A DNA stretch of 64,000 nt from Hyphomicrobiales bacterium (GTDB taxonomy: Bacteria > Pseudomonadota > Alphaproteobacteria > Rhizobiales > Rhizobiaceae): assembly GCA_900473185.1 (NCBI GenBank), contig UCKU01000027.1, positions 99,237 to 163,236 of the forward strand, given 5' to 3'. Below the pieces are notes generated by a model. It was not told the DNA's origin. It did not search any database and saw nothing but the letters and a program-made list of their open reading frames with translations. A program made the position numbers and the translations under genes. Of this stretch, positions 45,669 through 53,188 are shown piece after piece (the first letter of the stretch is position 1; each line of letters starts with the position of its first letter).

Positions 45669-47072
45669 ATGGACACGCCGATCGATGTGCGCGCCGTTGC
45701 GCCTGCAAACGACAACCGCTGGTCTGCGCATTTTCGCGCCACGCTGATGCTCGGCGTGCCGCTGATCGGCGCCCAGCTCGCGCAATTCGGTATCGGCATG
45801 ACCGATGTGATGATCGTCGGCCAGCTTGGAGCCGAGCATCTTGCCGCCATGGTGCTTTCCGCGCAGTTCCTGTTCACGATCCTGATTTTCGGTTCTGGCT
45901 TTGCGATTGCCGTTATCCCGATGGTGGCCCAGGCCTATGGCCGCGGCGATGTCGTGAGCGTGCGCCGGTCGCTGCGCATGGGTATCTGGGTTGTCATCTG
46001 CTACTGGCTGCTGATGCAGCCGGCCTTCTACAATTCCGAGACGATCCTGCGGTACTTCGGGCAGGAGCCTGAAGTGGCGAAGCTTGCCCACGGCTATATC
46101 ATCATCGGTCAGTTCGGCGTGCTGCCGGGTCTGCTCTATAATGTCATGCGCGGGCTCGTCAGCGCCATCGGCAAGGCTGGCGTCATTCTCCAGGTCACCA
46201 TCGCCATGCTGGTGCTGAATGCGATCGGCGCCTACATCCTCGTGCTCGGCCATTTCGGCTTCCCGGTCATGGGGCTGGAAGGGGCCGCAATCGTGTCCGT
46301 CGCCGTGCAGGTGGCGGGCTTCCTCTTCATTCTGTCCTATGTGCAGGGCAGGGAAGAGACGCGTCGCTATGAGATCTTCGTGCGTTTCTGGAAGCCGGAC
46401 TGGCATGCCTTCTTCGAAGTCATCCGCCTGGGCTTGCCGATCAGCATCACTATCCTCGCAGAAGTGAGCCTCTTCACGGCAGCCTCGCTGCTGATGGGCC
46501 ATATCGGCACGATCGAACTTGCCGCGCATGGTATCGCCCTGCAATGGGCCTCGATGGCCTTCATGATCCCGCTCGGCCTCGGCCAGGCGGCAACCGTTCG
46601 TGTTGGCGTCGCGCACGGGCAGGGTAATCATGCCGTGCTGGTGCGGGCGGCTATCACAGTGCTCATCATTGCCGCTGCCGCGTCCATCATCGGCAGCATC
46701 ATCTTTGCGGCGATACCGCAGGTTCTGGCGCGGCTCTTCCTTGATGTCAGCCTGCCGGAGGCGCCGGAGGTGCTGGCCTATGCCGGTCCGCTGATTGTCG
46801 TGGCCGGTCTCTTCCAGTTCGTCGATGGCCTGCAGGCAATAGCCAGCGGGCTGCTCCGTGGGCTGAAGGATGCGCGCGTGCCGATGGTCATGGCGCTGAT
46901 CGCCTATTGGCCGATTGGCTTCTTCCTTGCCTGGGCCTTTGCCTTCCCGCTTGGCTTCGGCGGTCTTGGAATCTGGTATGGTTTTCTCGTCGGGCTGGCT
47001 GCGGCGGCCGCCATGCTCTGCGCCCGCTTCTATATTCTCGTTCGCCGCGAAGGCGTGACGGCCGGCGGTTAA
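45669..47072 (+). CDS. MATE family multidrug efflux protein (NorM-like)
   Basis: A 467-residue, twelve-helix MATE transporter. The two bundles are recognisable: LGVPLIGAQLAQFGIGMTDVMIVG at the start of the first, and EVIRLGLPISITILAEVSLFTAAS opening the second. GAYILVLGHFGFPVMGLEGAAI and GLKDARVPMVMALIAYWPIG are typical conserved stretches. These proteins export cationic drugs or metabolites using Na+ or H+. The start MDTPIDVRAVAPANDNRW follows an AGGAAT. It is not clearly co-transcribed with neighbours. Confidence 0.93.
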   Translation: MDTPIDVRAVAPANDNRWSAHFRATLMLGVPLIGAQLAQFGIGMTDVMIVGQLGAEHLAAMVLSAQFLFTILIFGSGFAIAVIPMVAQAYGRGDVVSVRRSLRMGIWVVICYWLLMQPAFYNSETILRYFGQEPEVAKLAHGYIIIGQFGVLPGLLYNVMRGLVSAIGKAGVILQVTIAMLVLNAIGAYILVLGHFGFPVMGLEGAAIVSVAVQVAGFLFILSYVQGREETRRYEIFVRFWKPDWHAFFEVIRLGLPISITILAEVSLFTAASLLMGHIGTIELAAHGIALQWASMAFMIPLGLGQAATVRVGVAHGQGNHAVLVRAAITVLIIAAAASIIGSIIFAAIPQVLARLFLDVSLPEAPEVLAYAGPLIVVAGLFQFVDGLQAIASGLLRGLKDARVPMVMALIAYWPIGFFLAWAFAFPLGFGGLGIWYGFLVGLAAAAAMLCARFYILVRREGVTAGG

Positions 47073-47094
47073 GCCGGCCGTCCTATGTCGGCTG

Positions 47095-47415
47095 TTAGGC
47101 CGCAACCGGTTTGTAGCTGGCGATATCGGCGCGGATGCCGAGGCGCGCAAACATTTCCTGCGGGTCGAAATTGGCCGCCTTGTGGACCGCGGCAACGACT
47201 GCCCGTACGCGTTCGACGACATCGGCGCTTTCCCATTCGGCAACCGTCACGAAATTGAATTCGCCGGGACCGGCAACCTGTTCCAGCACCGTATGATTGA
47301 TGAAGCCGTCCTGTGCCTCCAGCACCTTATGGGTCATCATCACATTGACGAGAAATTCCTCGCGCGCCGCAGCCGGTACGACGAATTTGTCTATCCTGTA
47401 GAAAGCTCCGCTCAT
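47095..47415 (-). CDS. Antibiotic biosynthesis monooxygenase (ABM) fold protein
   Basis: A 106-residue ferredoxin-like ABM domain protein: MSGAFYRIDKFVVPAAARE, then FLVNVMMTHKVLEAQDGFINHTV and FNFVTVAEWESADVVERVRAVV. ABM proteins dimerise and include monooxygenases and heme-degrading enzymes; the specific role is unknown. The start at 47415 fits the fold; the upstream extension to 47466 is not conserved. It converges with the MATE gene and lies downstream of carA, separated by the carA terminator. Confidence 0.8.
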   Translation of the reverse strand: MSGAFYRIDKFVVPAAAREEFLVNVMMTHKVLEAQDGFINHTVLEQVAGPGEFNFVTVAEWESADVVERVRAVVAAVHKAANFDPQEMFARLGIRADIASYKPVAA

Positions 47416-47498
47416 CCAGTCTTCTCCTGCATCTGATGTGTTGCAGGCAATTCTGTAATTCCTCAAGTTAAGTTGAGGTCAATATGCGGGACAAAGAA

Positions 47499-47522
47499 AA
47501 AGGCCCGCCTGAGCGAGCCTTG
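47499..47522 (-). terminator. Rho-independent terminator of carA
   Basis: On the minus strand AAGGCTCGC pairs with GCGGGCCTT around TCAG, followed by TTTTTC. It starts 9 bases after the carA stop. Confidence 0.75.
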
Positions 47523-47530
47523 ATCCGGTA

Positions 47531-48736
47531 TCAGCGTTCGGCGAGTGCCGCTTCGCCCTTCTTCTCACGCACCATGTTAACAAAGCGGCGGAAGAGGTAG
47601 TGGCTGTCCTGCGGGCCGGGAGAGGCTTCCGGGTGGTGCTGGACGGAGAAGACCGACTTACCGAGGACGCGCAGGCCGCAATTGGTGCCGTCGAAGAGCG
47701 AAACGTGAGTCTCCTCAACACCTTCGGGCAGCGACTTCGTGTCGACCGCGAAGCCGTGGTTCATGGAGACGATCTCGACCTTGCCGGTCGTGTGATCCTT
47801 GACCGGGTGGTTTGCGCCGTGATGGCCCTGATGCATCTTCTCGGTCTTGGCGCCGAGTGCCAGGCCGAGCATCTGATGGCCGAGGCAGATGCCGAAAACC
47901 GGGATATCGGTGCTGATCAGTTCCTTGATGACTGGCACGGCATATTCGCCTGTTGCGGCCGGGTCGCCCGGGCCGTTCGACAGGAAGATGCCATCCGGCT
48001 GAAGGGCGAGCACATCCTGCGCACTCGCCGTTGCCGGCATGACCGTGACCTTGCAGTCGAGACCGGCGAAGAGCCGCAGGATGTTGCGCTTCACGCCGTA
48101 ATCCAGGCAGACGACGTGGTACTTCGAGTCGGCAGCGCCGAGTTCGCCGTAGCCTTCGTTCCAGACCCAGGGTGTCTGCGACCACTGCGAGGACTGGCCG
48201 GAGGAGGCGATCTTGGCGAGGTCGAGGCCTTCGAGGCCGCTCCACGCCTTGGCTTCCGCCTTCAACGCTTCGATGTCGAAATTGCCCGAGGGTTCGTGGG
48301 CAATGACGGCGTTGGGCGAGCCGTTTTCGCGGATCCAGGCTGTCAGCGCGCGGGTGTCTATGCCGCAGAGGCCGATGATGCCGCGGGCCTTCAGCCAGGC
48401 GTCGAGATGCTTGGCGGCACGGTAGTTCGAGGGCTCGGTGATATCGGCCTTGAAGATCACGCCGACCGCGCCGTGGCGTGCTGCCGGCGTCAGGTCTTCG
48501 ATATCTTCTTCGTTGGTGCCGATATTGCCGATATGGGGGAAGGTGAAGGTGACGATCTGGCCGAGGTAGGAGGGGTCGGTGAGGATTTCCTCATAGCCGG
48601 TCAGCGCCGTGTTGAAGACGGCTTCCGCCTGGACCTTGCCGGTTGCGCCGATGCCCTTGCCTTCGATGACTGTGCCGTCGGCAAGAACGAGCAGGGCGGT
48701 CGGCTTTTCGGTTATCCAGGGTGCTGTCGCGGTCAT
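47531..48736 (-). CDS. carA: Carbamoyl-phosphate synthase small subunit CarA
   Basis: The 401-residue glutaminase subunit supplies ammonia to CarB for arginine and pyrimidine synthesis. The class I glutamine amidotransferase triad is visible: Cys284 in VFGICLGHQML, and His368 and Glu370 in SVQHHPEASPGP. The N-terminal CPSase domain (ALTGYEEILTDPSYLGQ, then SNYRAAKHLDAWLKARG) is intact. The start at 48736 (MTATAPWITE) is used; another ATG lies two codons upstream. carB is transcribed separately about 9 kb away, so the two subunits are unlinked. Confidence 0.96.
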   Translation of the reverse strand: MTATAPWITEKPTALLVLADGTVIEGKGIGATGKVQAEAVFNTALTGYEEILTDPSYLGQIVTFTFPHIGNIGTNEEDIEDLTPAARHGAVGVIFKADITEPSNYRAAKHLDAWLKARGIIGLCGIDTRALTAWIRENGSPNAVIAHEPSGNFDIEALKAEAKAWSGLEGLDLAKIASSGQSSQWSQTPWVWNEGYGELGAADSKYHVVCLDYGVKRNILRLFAGLDCKVTVMPATASAQDVLALQPDGIFLSNGPGDPAATGEYAVPVIKELISTDIPVFGICLGHQMLGLALGAKTEKMHQGHHGANHPVKDHTTGKVEIVSMNHGFAVDTKSLPEGVEETHVSLFDGTNCGLRVLGKSVFSVQHHPEASPGPQDSHYLFRRFVNMVREKKGEAALAER

Positions 48737-49104
48737 CTTCATCCCGTTTCCGGCGGGCTTGGCGTTCTGAAAACGCGAGCCGGCCATTTGATCTCGCAGG
48801 TGCAGGCGCGCGGCTTTGGCCGCGTTTGACGCCTGATCACGAATTTTGGTGCAGGTGGCGGTAGATAGCCACGCTCTCTGCCTAGGTCAATCTTTGTAGT
48901 GCAGATTGCGGCACTTTTCCTGCCGATATTGCCGGGATTCTCGCAATTTATTTGATCCCACACATCAGCGTGGTTTATGAAAGCGCCATTCCAGAGCGGC
49001 GGGCTGGGAAACGGATTCGCCGCTTCAAGTTTTTGTTCAAGCATCGGCTTATCTGAAAAGATCCTTCACACTTTTCGGTCCGGTGCTTCAGAAGGAGTAA
49101 CGAC
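48737..49104. other. Divergent gene-free region between carA and yqeY
   Basis: About 370 bp carrying the promoters of carA and yqeY. No attenuator, arginine box or clear hexamer pair could be assigned by eye. Confidence 0.45.
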
Positions 49105-49557
49105 ATGCTGCGCGATCAACTCGCCACTCAGCTCAAGGAAGCCATGAAGGCGAAGCAGATGGAGCGTCTCGGCACCATCCGCCTCATCCAGGCCGCGATC
49201 AAGGATCGCGACATCGCCAATCGCGGCGTCGGCAAGGAAGAGGCGGGCGACGACGAAGTGCTACAGATCCTCGCCAAGATGGTGAAGCAGCGCGACGAGT
49301 CGGCGAAAATCTACGAAGAGAACGCCCGTCCCGAGCTTGCGGCCAAGGAGCGCGCAGAAATTGTCGTTATCCAGGACTTCATGCCGAAGCAGCTTTCCGA
49401 CGATGAGGTGCGTGCCAATATCGCCGCCATCATCAAGGAAGTCGGCGCCGAAGGCCCGAAGGACATGGGCAAGATCATGGCTGCCTTGAAAGAGCGCTAT
49501 GCCGGCCAGATGGACTTTGCCAAGGCTTCCGGGACCGTCAAAGAGCTGCTGAAATAA
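49105..49557 (+). CDS. yqeY: GatB/YqeY domain-containing protein
   Basis: A 150-residue helical protein homologous to the C-terminal tail domain of the amidotransferase GatB: MLRDQLATQLKEAMKAKQ, then RLGTIRLIQAAIKDRDI, VEAGEEA-like acidic loop GKEEAGDDEVLQILAKM, and FMPKQLSDDEVRANIAAII. Stand-alone YqeY proteins bind tRNA or act in an undefined way. It commonly lies near dnaG and rpoD, as here. AGAAGGAG precedes the ATG. Its 3' end overlaps the convergent hypothetical gene by 20 bp. Confidence 0.93.
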   Translation: MLRDQLATQLKEAMKAKQMERLGTIRLIQAAIKDRDIANRGVGKEEAGDDEVLQILAKMVKQRDESAKIYEENARPELAAKERAEIVVIQDFMPKQLSDDEVRANIAAIIKEVGAEGPKDMGKIMAALKERYAGQMDFAKASGTVKELLK

Positions 49558-50434
49558 GACGTCTTGCCTGCGGTTGTTCTTCGACCGCAGGCCCAAGCAC
49601 GGCTTCGGCGGCTGAATCGATGATGGCGAATTTCGCCGCCTGATAATTCCAATATTCGAGCACGAATCCGCGGGAGAGCCAGAAATCGCCTTTTCTCGGC
49701 GGTTCGGTCCATCCCACGCTTCCCATATCGGCGGCCTGCGTGAGCAGGCGCTTCAGGTGCGTGTTGGAAATCATGAACTGATCGCGAATCTCGCGCAGCG
49801 ACAACGGGCCGACGATGACGCGGTCGGCAGAATGCGGAAAGCCCGGCAGGCGCGAAATCAGATAATCCATCACGAGGCCGCCGGAATTGGCCCAGTTGAA
49901 GAGATTGAAGGTAGCGCCCGGATCGCGCACGGCTTCGGTTTCGATGATCTTCTTGGCGATCAGCGGCTGCAGGCGGGCGATCAATGTTGGATCGGCCATC
50001 AGTTTTTCCGCGCGGCGGCCGCCATCGAGGCTATCCAGAATCATCAGATGGGCGACCAGCCATTTGGTAAAATGATGCTCGGCCGTTTCCGTCGGCTCGA
50101 GAAAGCGGGTGCGTTTGTCATCGCCCGGAATGGGGCGCAGAAACCGGTAGGCCAGCATTTCCTGCACGAAGGCAGCTGCCGTGTTGCGGCTGGCGATCTT
50201 GTTCTGCATGACGAAATCGATGAAACGGCCGGAATAGAGACCGCGCCTCTCGTCACCAGGATAGCCGTAATAGAGAGCAAAGCCGGTATGCGCCATCAGC
50301 CAGCGCTGCTGAGCCGCGAATATCGATGCAATACGCGGGCTCTCGCGATAAATCGCGAGCATTTCATTGGCGCAATGAAGAATTGCAGCAAGAAAATTAT
50401 CGTCGGCTGCAAGATTTTCTGCGGTGTAGGCCAT
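49538..50434 (-). CDS. Hypothetical protein with possible C-terminal winged-helix region
   Basis: A 298-residue cytosolic protein from the ATG at 50434 (MAYTAENLAADDNFLAAIL); a TTG at 50488 would add 18 residues. The first two thirds are helical (ANEMLAIYRESPRIASIF, FIDFVMQNKIASRNTAAAF). Residues about 220-270 (LSLREIRDQFMISNTHLKRL) look like an HTH followed by a wing (PRKGDFWLSRGFVLEYW), suggesting a regulator. No family function is recognised. It is convergent with yqeY, sharing 20 bp. Confidence 0.7.
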   Translation of the reverse strand: MAYTAENLAADDNFLAAILHCANEMLAIYRESPRIASIFAAQQRWLMAHTGFALYYGYPGDERRGLYSGRFIDFVMQNKIASRNTAAAFVQEMLAYRFLRPIPGDDKRTRFLEPTETAEHHFTKWLVAHLMILDSLDGGRRAEKLMADPTLIARLQPLIAKKIIETEAVRDPGATFNLFNWANSGGLVMDYLISRLPGFPHSADRVIVGPLSLREIRDQFMISNTHLKRLLTQAADMGSVGWTEPPRKGDFWLSRGFVLEYWNYQAAKFAIIDSAAEAVLGPAVEEQPQARRLISAAL

Positions 50435-50547
50435 GGCGCTGTCCAGGAGTTTCGCGCATTCATTTGCCACGCCTATTGGAAGTGTCAATGCTTTTGTATT
50501 TCAGGGGTTAATTGGTAAGGTAAAGCTCAATAAAAGCGGCTGCGCAC

Positions 50548-50653
50548 AGTCTTGAGCATTTCCGGTTTTCTCCGAAAGCGGAAATGCTCAAGACTATTTG
50601 TTTTTACGCAATTCCGGACGCAAAACCGCTGCACACTTTTGCTGAAGTCGCTC
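50548..50653. repeat. RIME-like intergenic palindromic element, copy 2
   Basis: About 106 bp. The first module is a 17-bp perfect inverted repeat (AGTCTTGAGCATTTCCG, with its complement ending at 50595). The second runs TTGTTTTTACGCA, CCGGACGCAAAACCGCTGCACACTTTT to GTCGCTC and matches the element at 30785-30887. Elements with two palindromic modules of this size are the RIME type described in rhizobia. Confidence 0.78.
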
Positions 50654-50661
50654 CAAAAATT

Positions 50662-50696
50662 AAGAAGGCAGGAGCTGGGGGCGCTCCTGCCTTCTT
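50662..50696 (-). terminator. Strong Rho-independent terminator for an unassigned minus-strand transcript
   Basis: Read on the minus strand, AAGAAGGCAGGAGC pairs over 14 bp with GCTCCTGCCTTCTT around GCCCCCA, followed by AATTTTT. The only sequence it could end is the unannotated stretch 50700-50900. Confidence 0.75.
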
Positions 50697-50850
50697 GCTC
50701 TTTGCTTCCGTCAGCGACGCAGGGTCGAAACCCAAGCCGGCGGGTATTTGCAAAGGCACCCTTGCGAGGCGGCGCCGGGGGTAGGGATGGTGCCTCGCTT
50801 GGGGATCGCTTTGTTGAGATCGAACTTATGGCCAGCCCCCGGCTTATTCA
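50697..50850 (-). ncRNA. Candidate structured RNA or short ORF ahead of a terminator
   Basis: On the minus strand this stretch can form several stems: GCCGGGGG with CCCCCGGC enclosing about 50 nt, and GGGT-TTCG-ACCC, a UUCG-capped hairpin. It ends at the strong terminator at 50662. An in-frame TTG at about 50848 could also open a 46-codon ORF ending in PPAWVSTLRR at 50711. An AT-rich stretch (TATTATATT) lies upstream near 50860-50870, but no -35 is evident. I cannot name an RNA family. Evidence is structural only. Confidence 0.3.
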
Positions 50851-50932
50851 AATTACAAAAATATAATAATCCCGGATTCGGCCTTTCGGGATGTGAATAT
50901 GGAGCTCGGCCACGCACTCCGAAAAAGCCCGG

Positions 50933-50954
50933 GAAATCCGTGCGGATTTCTTTT
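50933..50954 (+). terminator. Terminator-like hairpin on the plus strand upstream of dnaG
   Basis: GAAATCCG pairs with CGGATTTC around a tight loop and is followed by TTTT. A TATAAT near 50864 lies about 70 bp upstream, so a short plus-strand RNA is possible, but no -35 is evident. Confidence 0.4.
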
Positions 50955-51202
50955 AACTGATTGTTTTTGCGTTTTCTTTCTTTGGATGGGCTTTCCGCGG
51001 AATGGACCTCGCCGACCTCTCGGAACTTGGAAAATGTCAAAAATGTCGCACCCCCTGTCAGGGGCCGATAACACGTTGTTGAGTGGCATTGGCGGAGGTT
51101 TGTGACAATGTCCTGCGCCCTGTGAAAAGCGGGATTTACGGCAGAAGTTTCGTGGCGCGGCGCGGTAAAGCTGCTTATATGGATGTTCTGCAAGAGGTAG
51201 AG

Positions 51203-53188
51203 ATGCGCTTTTCCCCCACCTTCCTGGACGATATCCGCGACCGCGTTCCCATTTCGAACGTGATTGCGCGGCGCGTGGGCTGGGACAAGCGCAAGACCAA
51301 CGTGTCGCGCGGCGACTATTGGGCCTGCTGCCCGTTCCATGGTGAGAAGTCGCCGAGCTTCCATTGCGAGGATCGTAAGGGCCGTTACCATTGCTTCGGC
51401 TGCGGTGTGACCGGAGATCATTTCCGCTTCCTGACCGAGCTCGAAGGCCTGAGCTTCCCGGAAGCCGTGCAGACGATCGCCGACATGGCCGGCGTGCCGA
51501 TGCCGGTCGCCGATCCGCAGATGGAAAAACGGGAGAAGGAGCGCACCTCGCTTCTCGACGTCATGGAAATGGCGACGCAGTTCTTTCAGGACCAGTTGCA
51601 GACGGCAAATGGAGCCAGGGCGCGCGCCTATCTGCGCGACCGCGGGTTGACGGGGCGCACTATCGAGACCTTCCGGCTGGGTTTTGCACCCGACAGCCGC
51701 AATGCGCTGAAGGAATTTTTGGCCGGCAAGGGTGTCAGCAAGGAGCAGATCGAGGCCTGCGGGCTTGTCGTGCACGAGAATGTGCCTGTTTCCTACGACC
51801 GGTTCCGCGACCGCATCATGTTCCCGATCCTGTCGTCGCGCGAGAAGGTCATTGCTTTCGGCGGACGCGCCATGTCGCCGGATGCGCCGGCGAAATATCT
51901 CAATTCCAACGAGACCGAACTCTTCCATAAGGGTAACGTGCTCTACAATTTCACTCGGGCGCGCCGCGCGATGCAGGGCGCAAATGGTGAGGGCACCATC
52001 ATTGCCGTCGAAGGCTATATGGATGTCATTGCGCTGCATCAGGCCGGTATCGAGAATGCCGTGGCACCGCTCGGCACGGCGCTGACCGAAAACCAGCTCG
52101 ACCTGCTTTGGAAGATGACATCGCAGCCGGTGCTCTGCTTCGATGGCGACGGCGCCGGCATTCGTGCTGCAAACCGTGCGGCCGATCTGGCGCTGCCGCA
52201 TCTGAAGCCGGGGCGGAGTGTGCGTTTCGCCCTGCTGCCCGATGGCAAGGACCCTGATGATCTCGTCAAGCACGAGGGGAGGGCGCCCTTCGACAAGGTC
52301 ATGGCGCAGGCCAAGCCGCTCTCGGAAATGCTCTGGGATCGCGAAGCACGCAACGGCAAGTTCGATACACCGGAGGCGCGCGCCGAGCTGGAAGCGCGAT
52401 TGAGGCAACTCGTTGCCGTGATTGCCGATGAGAATGTGCGCCGCCATTACCAGCAGGATATGCGCGATAAGTTGAACAGCTTCTTCCAGCCGCAGTTCCA
52501 GAATCGCGGTGGCGAACGACGCAATTTCGGTGGCAGCACCGGTGGTGGCAATTTCCGCGGCCAGAAGGGTGGCGCTCCCGCAGGGCCTCGAACCCCCGTT
52601 GCCGCATCGGATCGCCTGACCCGTTCGGGTCTCGTGCGCGGCCATCAGGACAATACGGCGCTCCGAGAATGCGTGCTGGCGCTGACCGTCGTCAACCATC
52701 CTGCGCTTATGCTTGACGATTATGACGAGATCGCTGCCATCGATTATGACAATCGCGATCTGCAGAAGCTCTGGTCGGCGATGCTGGGAGCAGCTGCCGT
52801 TGTCGCCGGACCGCATCTGACGCGCGATTACCTGTTGGAATGTCTCGATGTCGCCGGCTTCGGTTCGCTCCTGAAGAACCTCGACCAGCAGGTGCGTAAT
52901 GCCAGGCTCTGGACGGCCACCGAACAGGCAGCGATGGAGGATGCCCGCGAGGGATATCGCCAGGCGCTCGCCTTCCACAAGCGGGCCAAGGATCTGCGCT
53001 GGCAGAAGATCGAGCTGGAGCGTGATATCGCGCAAGCGACGGAGGCCGGGGACGATGCCGAAATCGACCGGCTGATGCGCGCATCTCAGGAAGTGCATTT
53101 CGAGGCGTTGCGGCTTGAGAACCAGGAAGCTATTATCGATGGCTTCGGTGTGCTCTCCGGCCGCGTCAAGGGCGCTGCGAGCCACTGA
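51203..53188 (+). CDS. dnaG: DNA primase DnaG
   Basis: The 661-residue primase makes RNA primers for replication. The N-terminal CHC2 zinc finger has Cys43, His46, Cys64 and Cys67 (CPFHGEKSPSFHCEDRKG, then YHCFGC). The catalytic TOPRIM region holds AVEGYMDVIALHQAGI and CFDGDGAGIRAANRAAD, with the acidic metal ligands. The C-terminal part is a glycine-rich linker (RGGERRNFGGSTGGG) followed by the helicase-binding domain. The start at 51203 (MRFSPTFLDDIRDRVP) follows AAGAGG; the frame extends to 51083 without homology. It overlaps recQ by one base (TGATG). Confidence 0.97.
   Translation: MRFSPTFLDDIRDRVPISNVIARRVGWDKRKTNVSRGDYWACCPFHGEKSPSFHCEDRKGRYHCFGCGVTGDHFRFLTELEGLSFPEAVQTIADMAGVPMPVADPQMEKREKERTSLLDVMEMATQFFQDQLQTANGARARAYLRDRGLTGRTIETFRLGFAPDSRNALKEFLAGKGVSKEQIEACGLVVHENVPVSYDRFRDRIMFPILSSREKVIAFGGRAMSPDAPAKYLNSNETELFHKGNVLYNFTRARRAMQGANGEGTIIAVEGYMDVIALHQAGIENAVAPLGTALTENQLDLLWKMTSQPVLCFDGDGAGIRAANRAADLALPHLKPGRSVRFALLPDGKDPDDLVKHEGRAPFDKVMAQAKPLSEMLWDREARNGKFDTPEARAELEARLRQLVAVIADENVRRHYQQDMRDKLNSFFQPQFQNRGGERRNFGGSTGGGNFRGQKGGAPAGPRTPVAASDRLTRSGLVRGHQDNTALRECVLALTVVNHPALMLDDYDEIAAIDYDNRDLQKLWSAMLGAAAVVAGPHLTRDYLLECLDVAGFGSLLKNLDQQVRNARLWTATEQAAMEDAREGYRQALAFHKRAKDLRWQKIELERDIAQATEAGDDAEIDRLMRASQEVHFEALRLENQEAIIDGFGVLSGRVKGAASH

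Noticed and set aside
45606..47243. 545-codon minus-strand ORF antisense to the MATE gene
   Set aside because: The plus-strand MATE transporter has full-length family features; the reverse frame is histidine- and arginine-rich nonsense.
50700..50850. Two-piece tmRNA or SRP RNA upstream of dnaG
   Set aside because: The conserved T-arm, tag-peptide frame and SRP GGAAG tetraloop are all absent; only generic stems are present.
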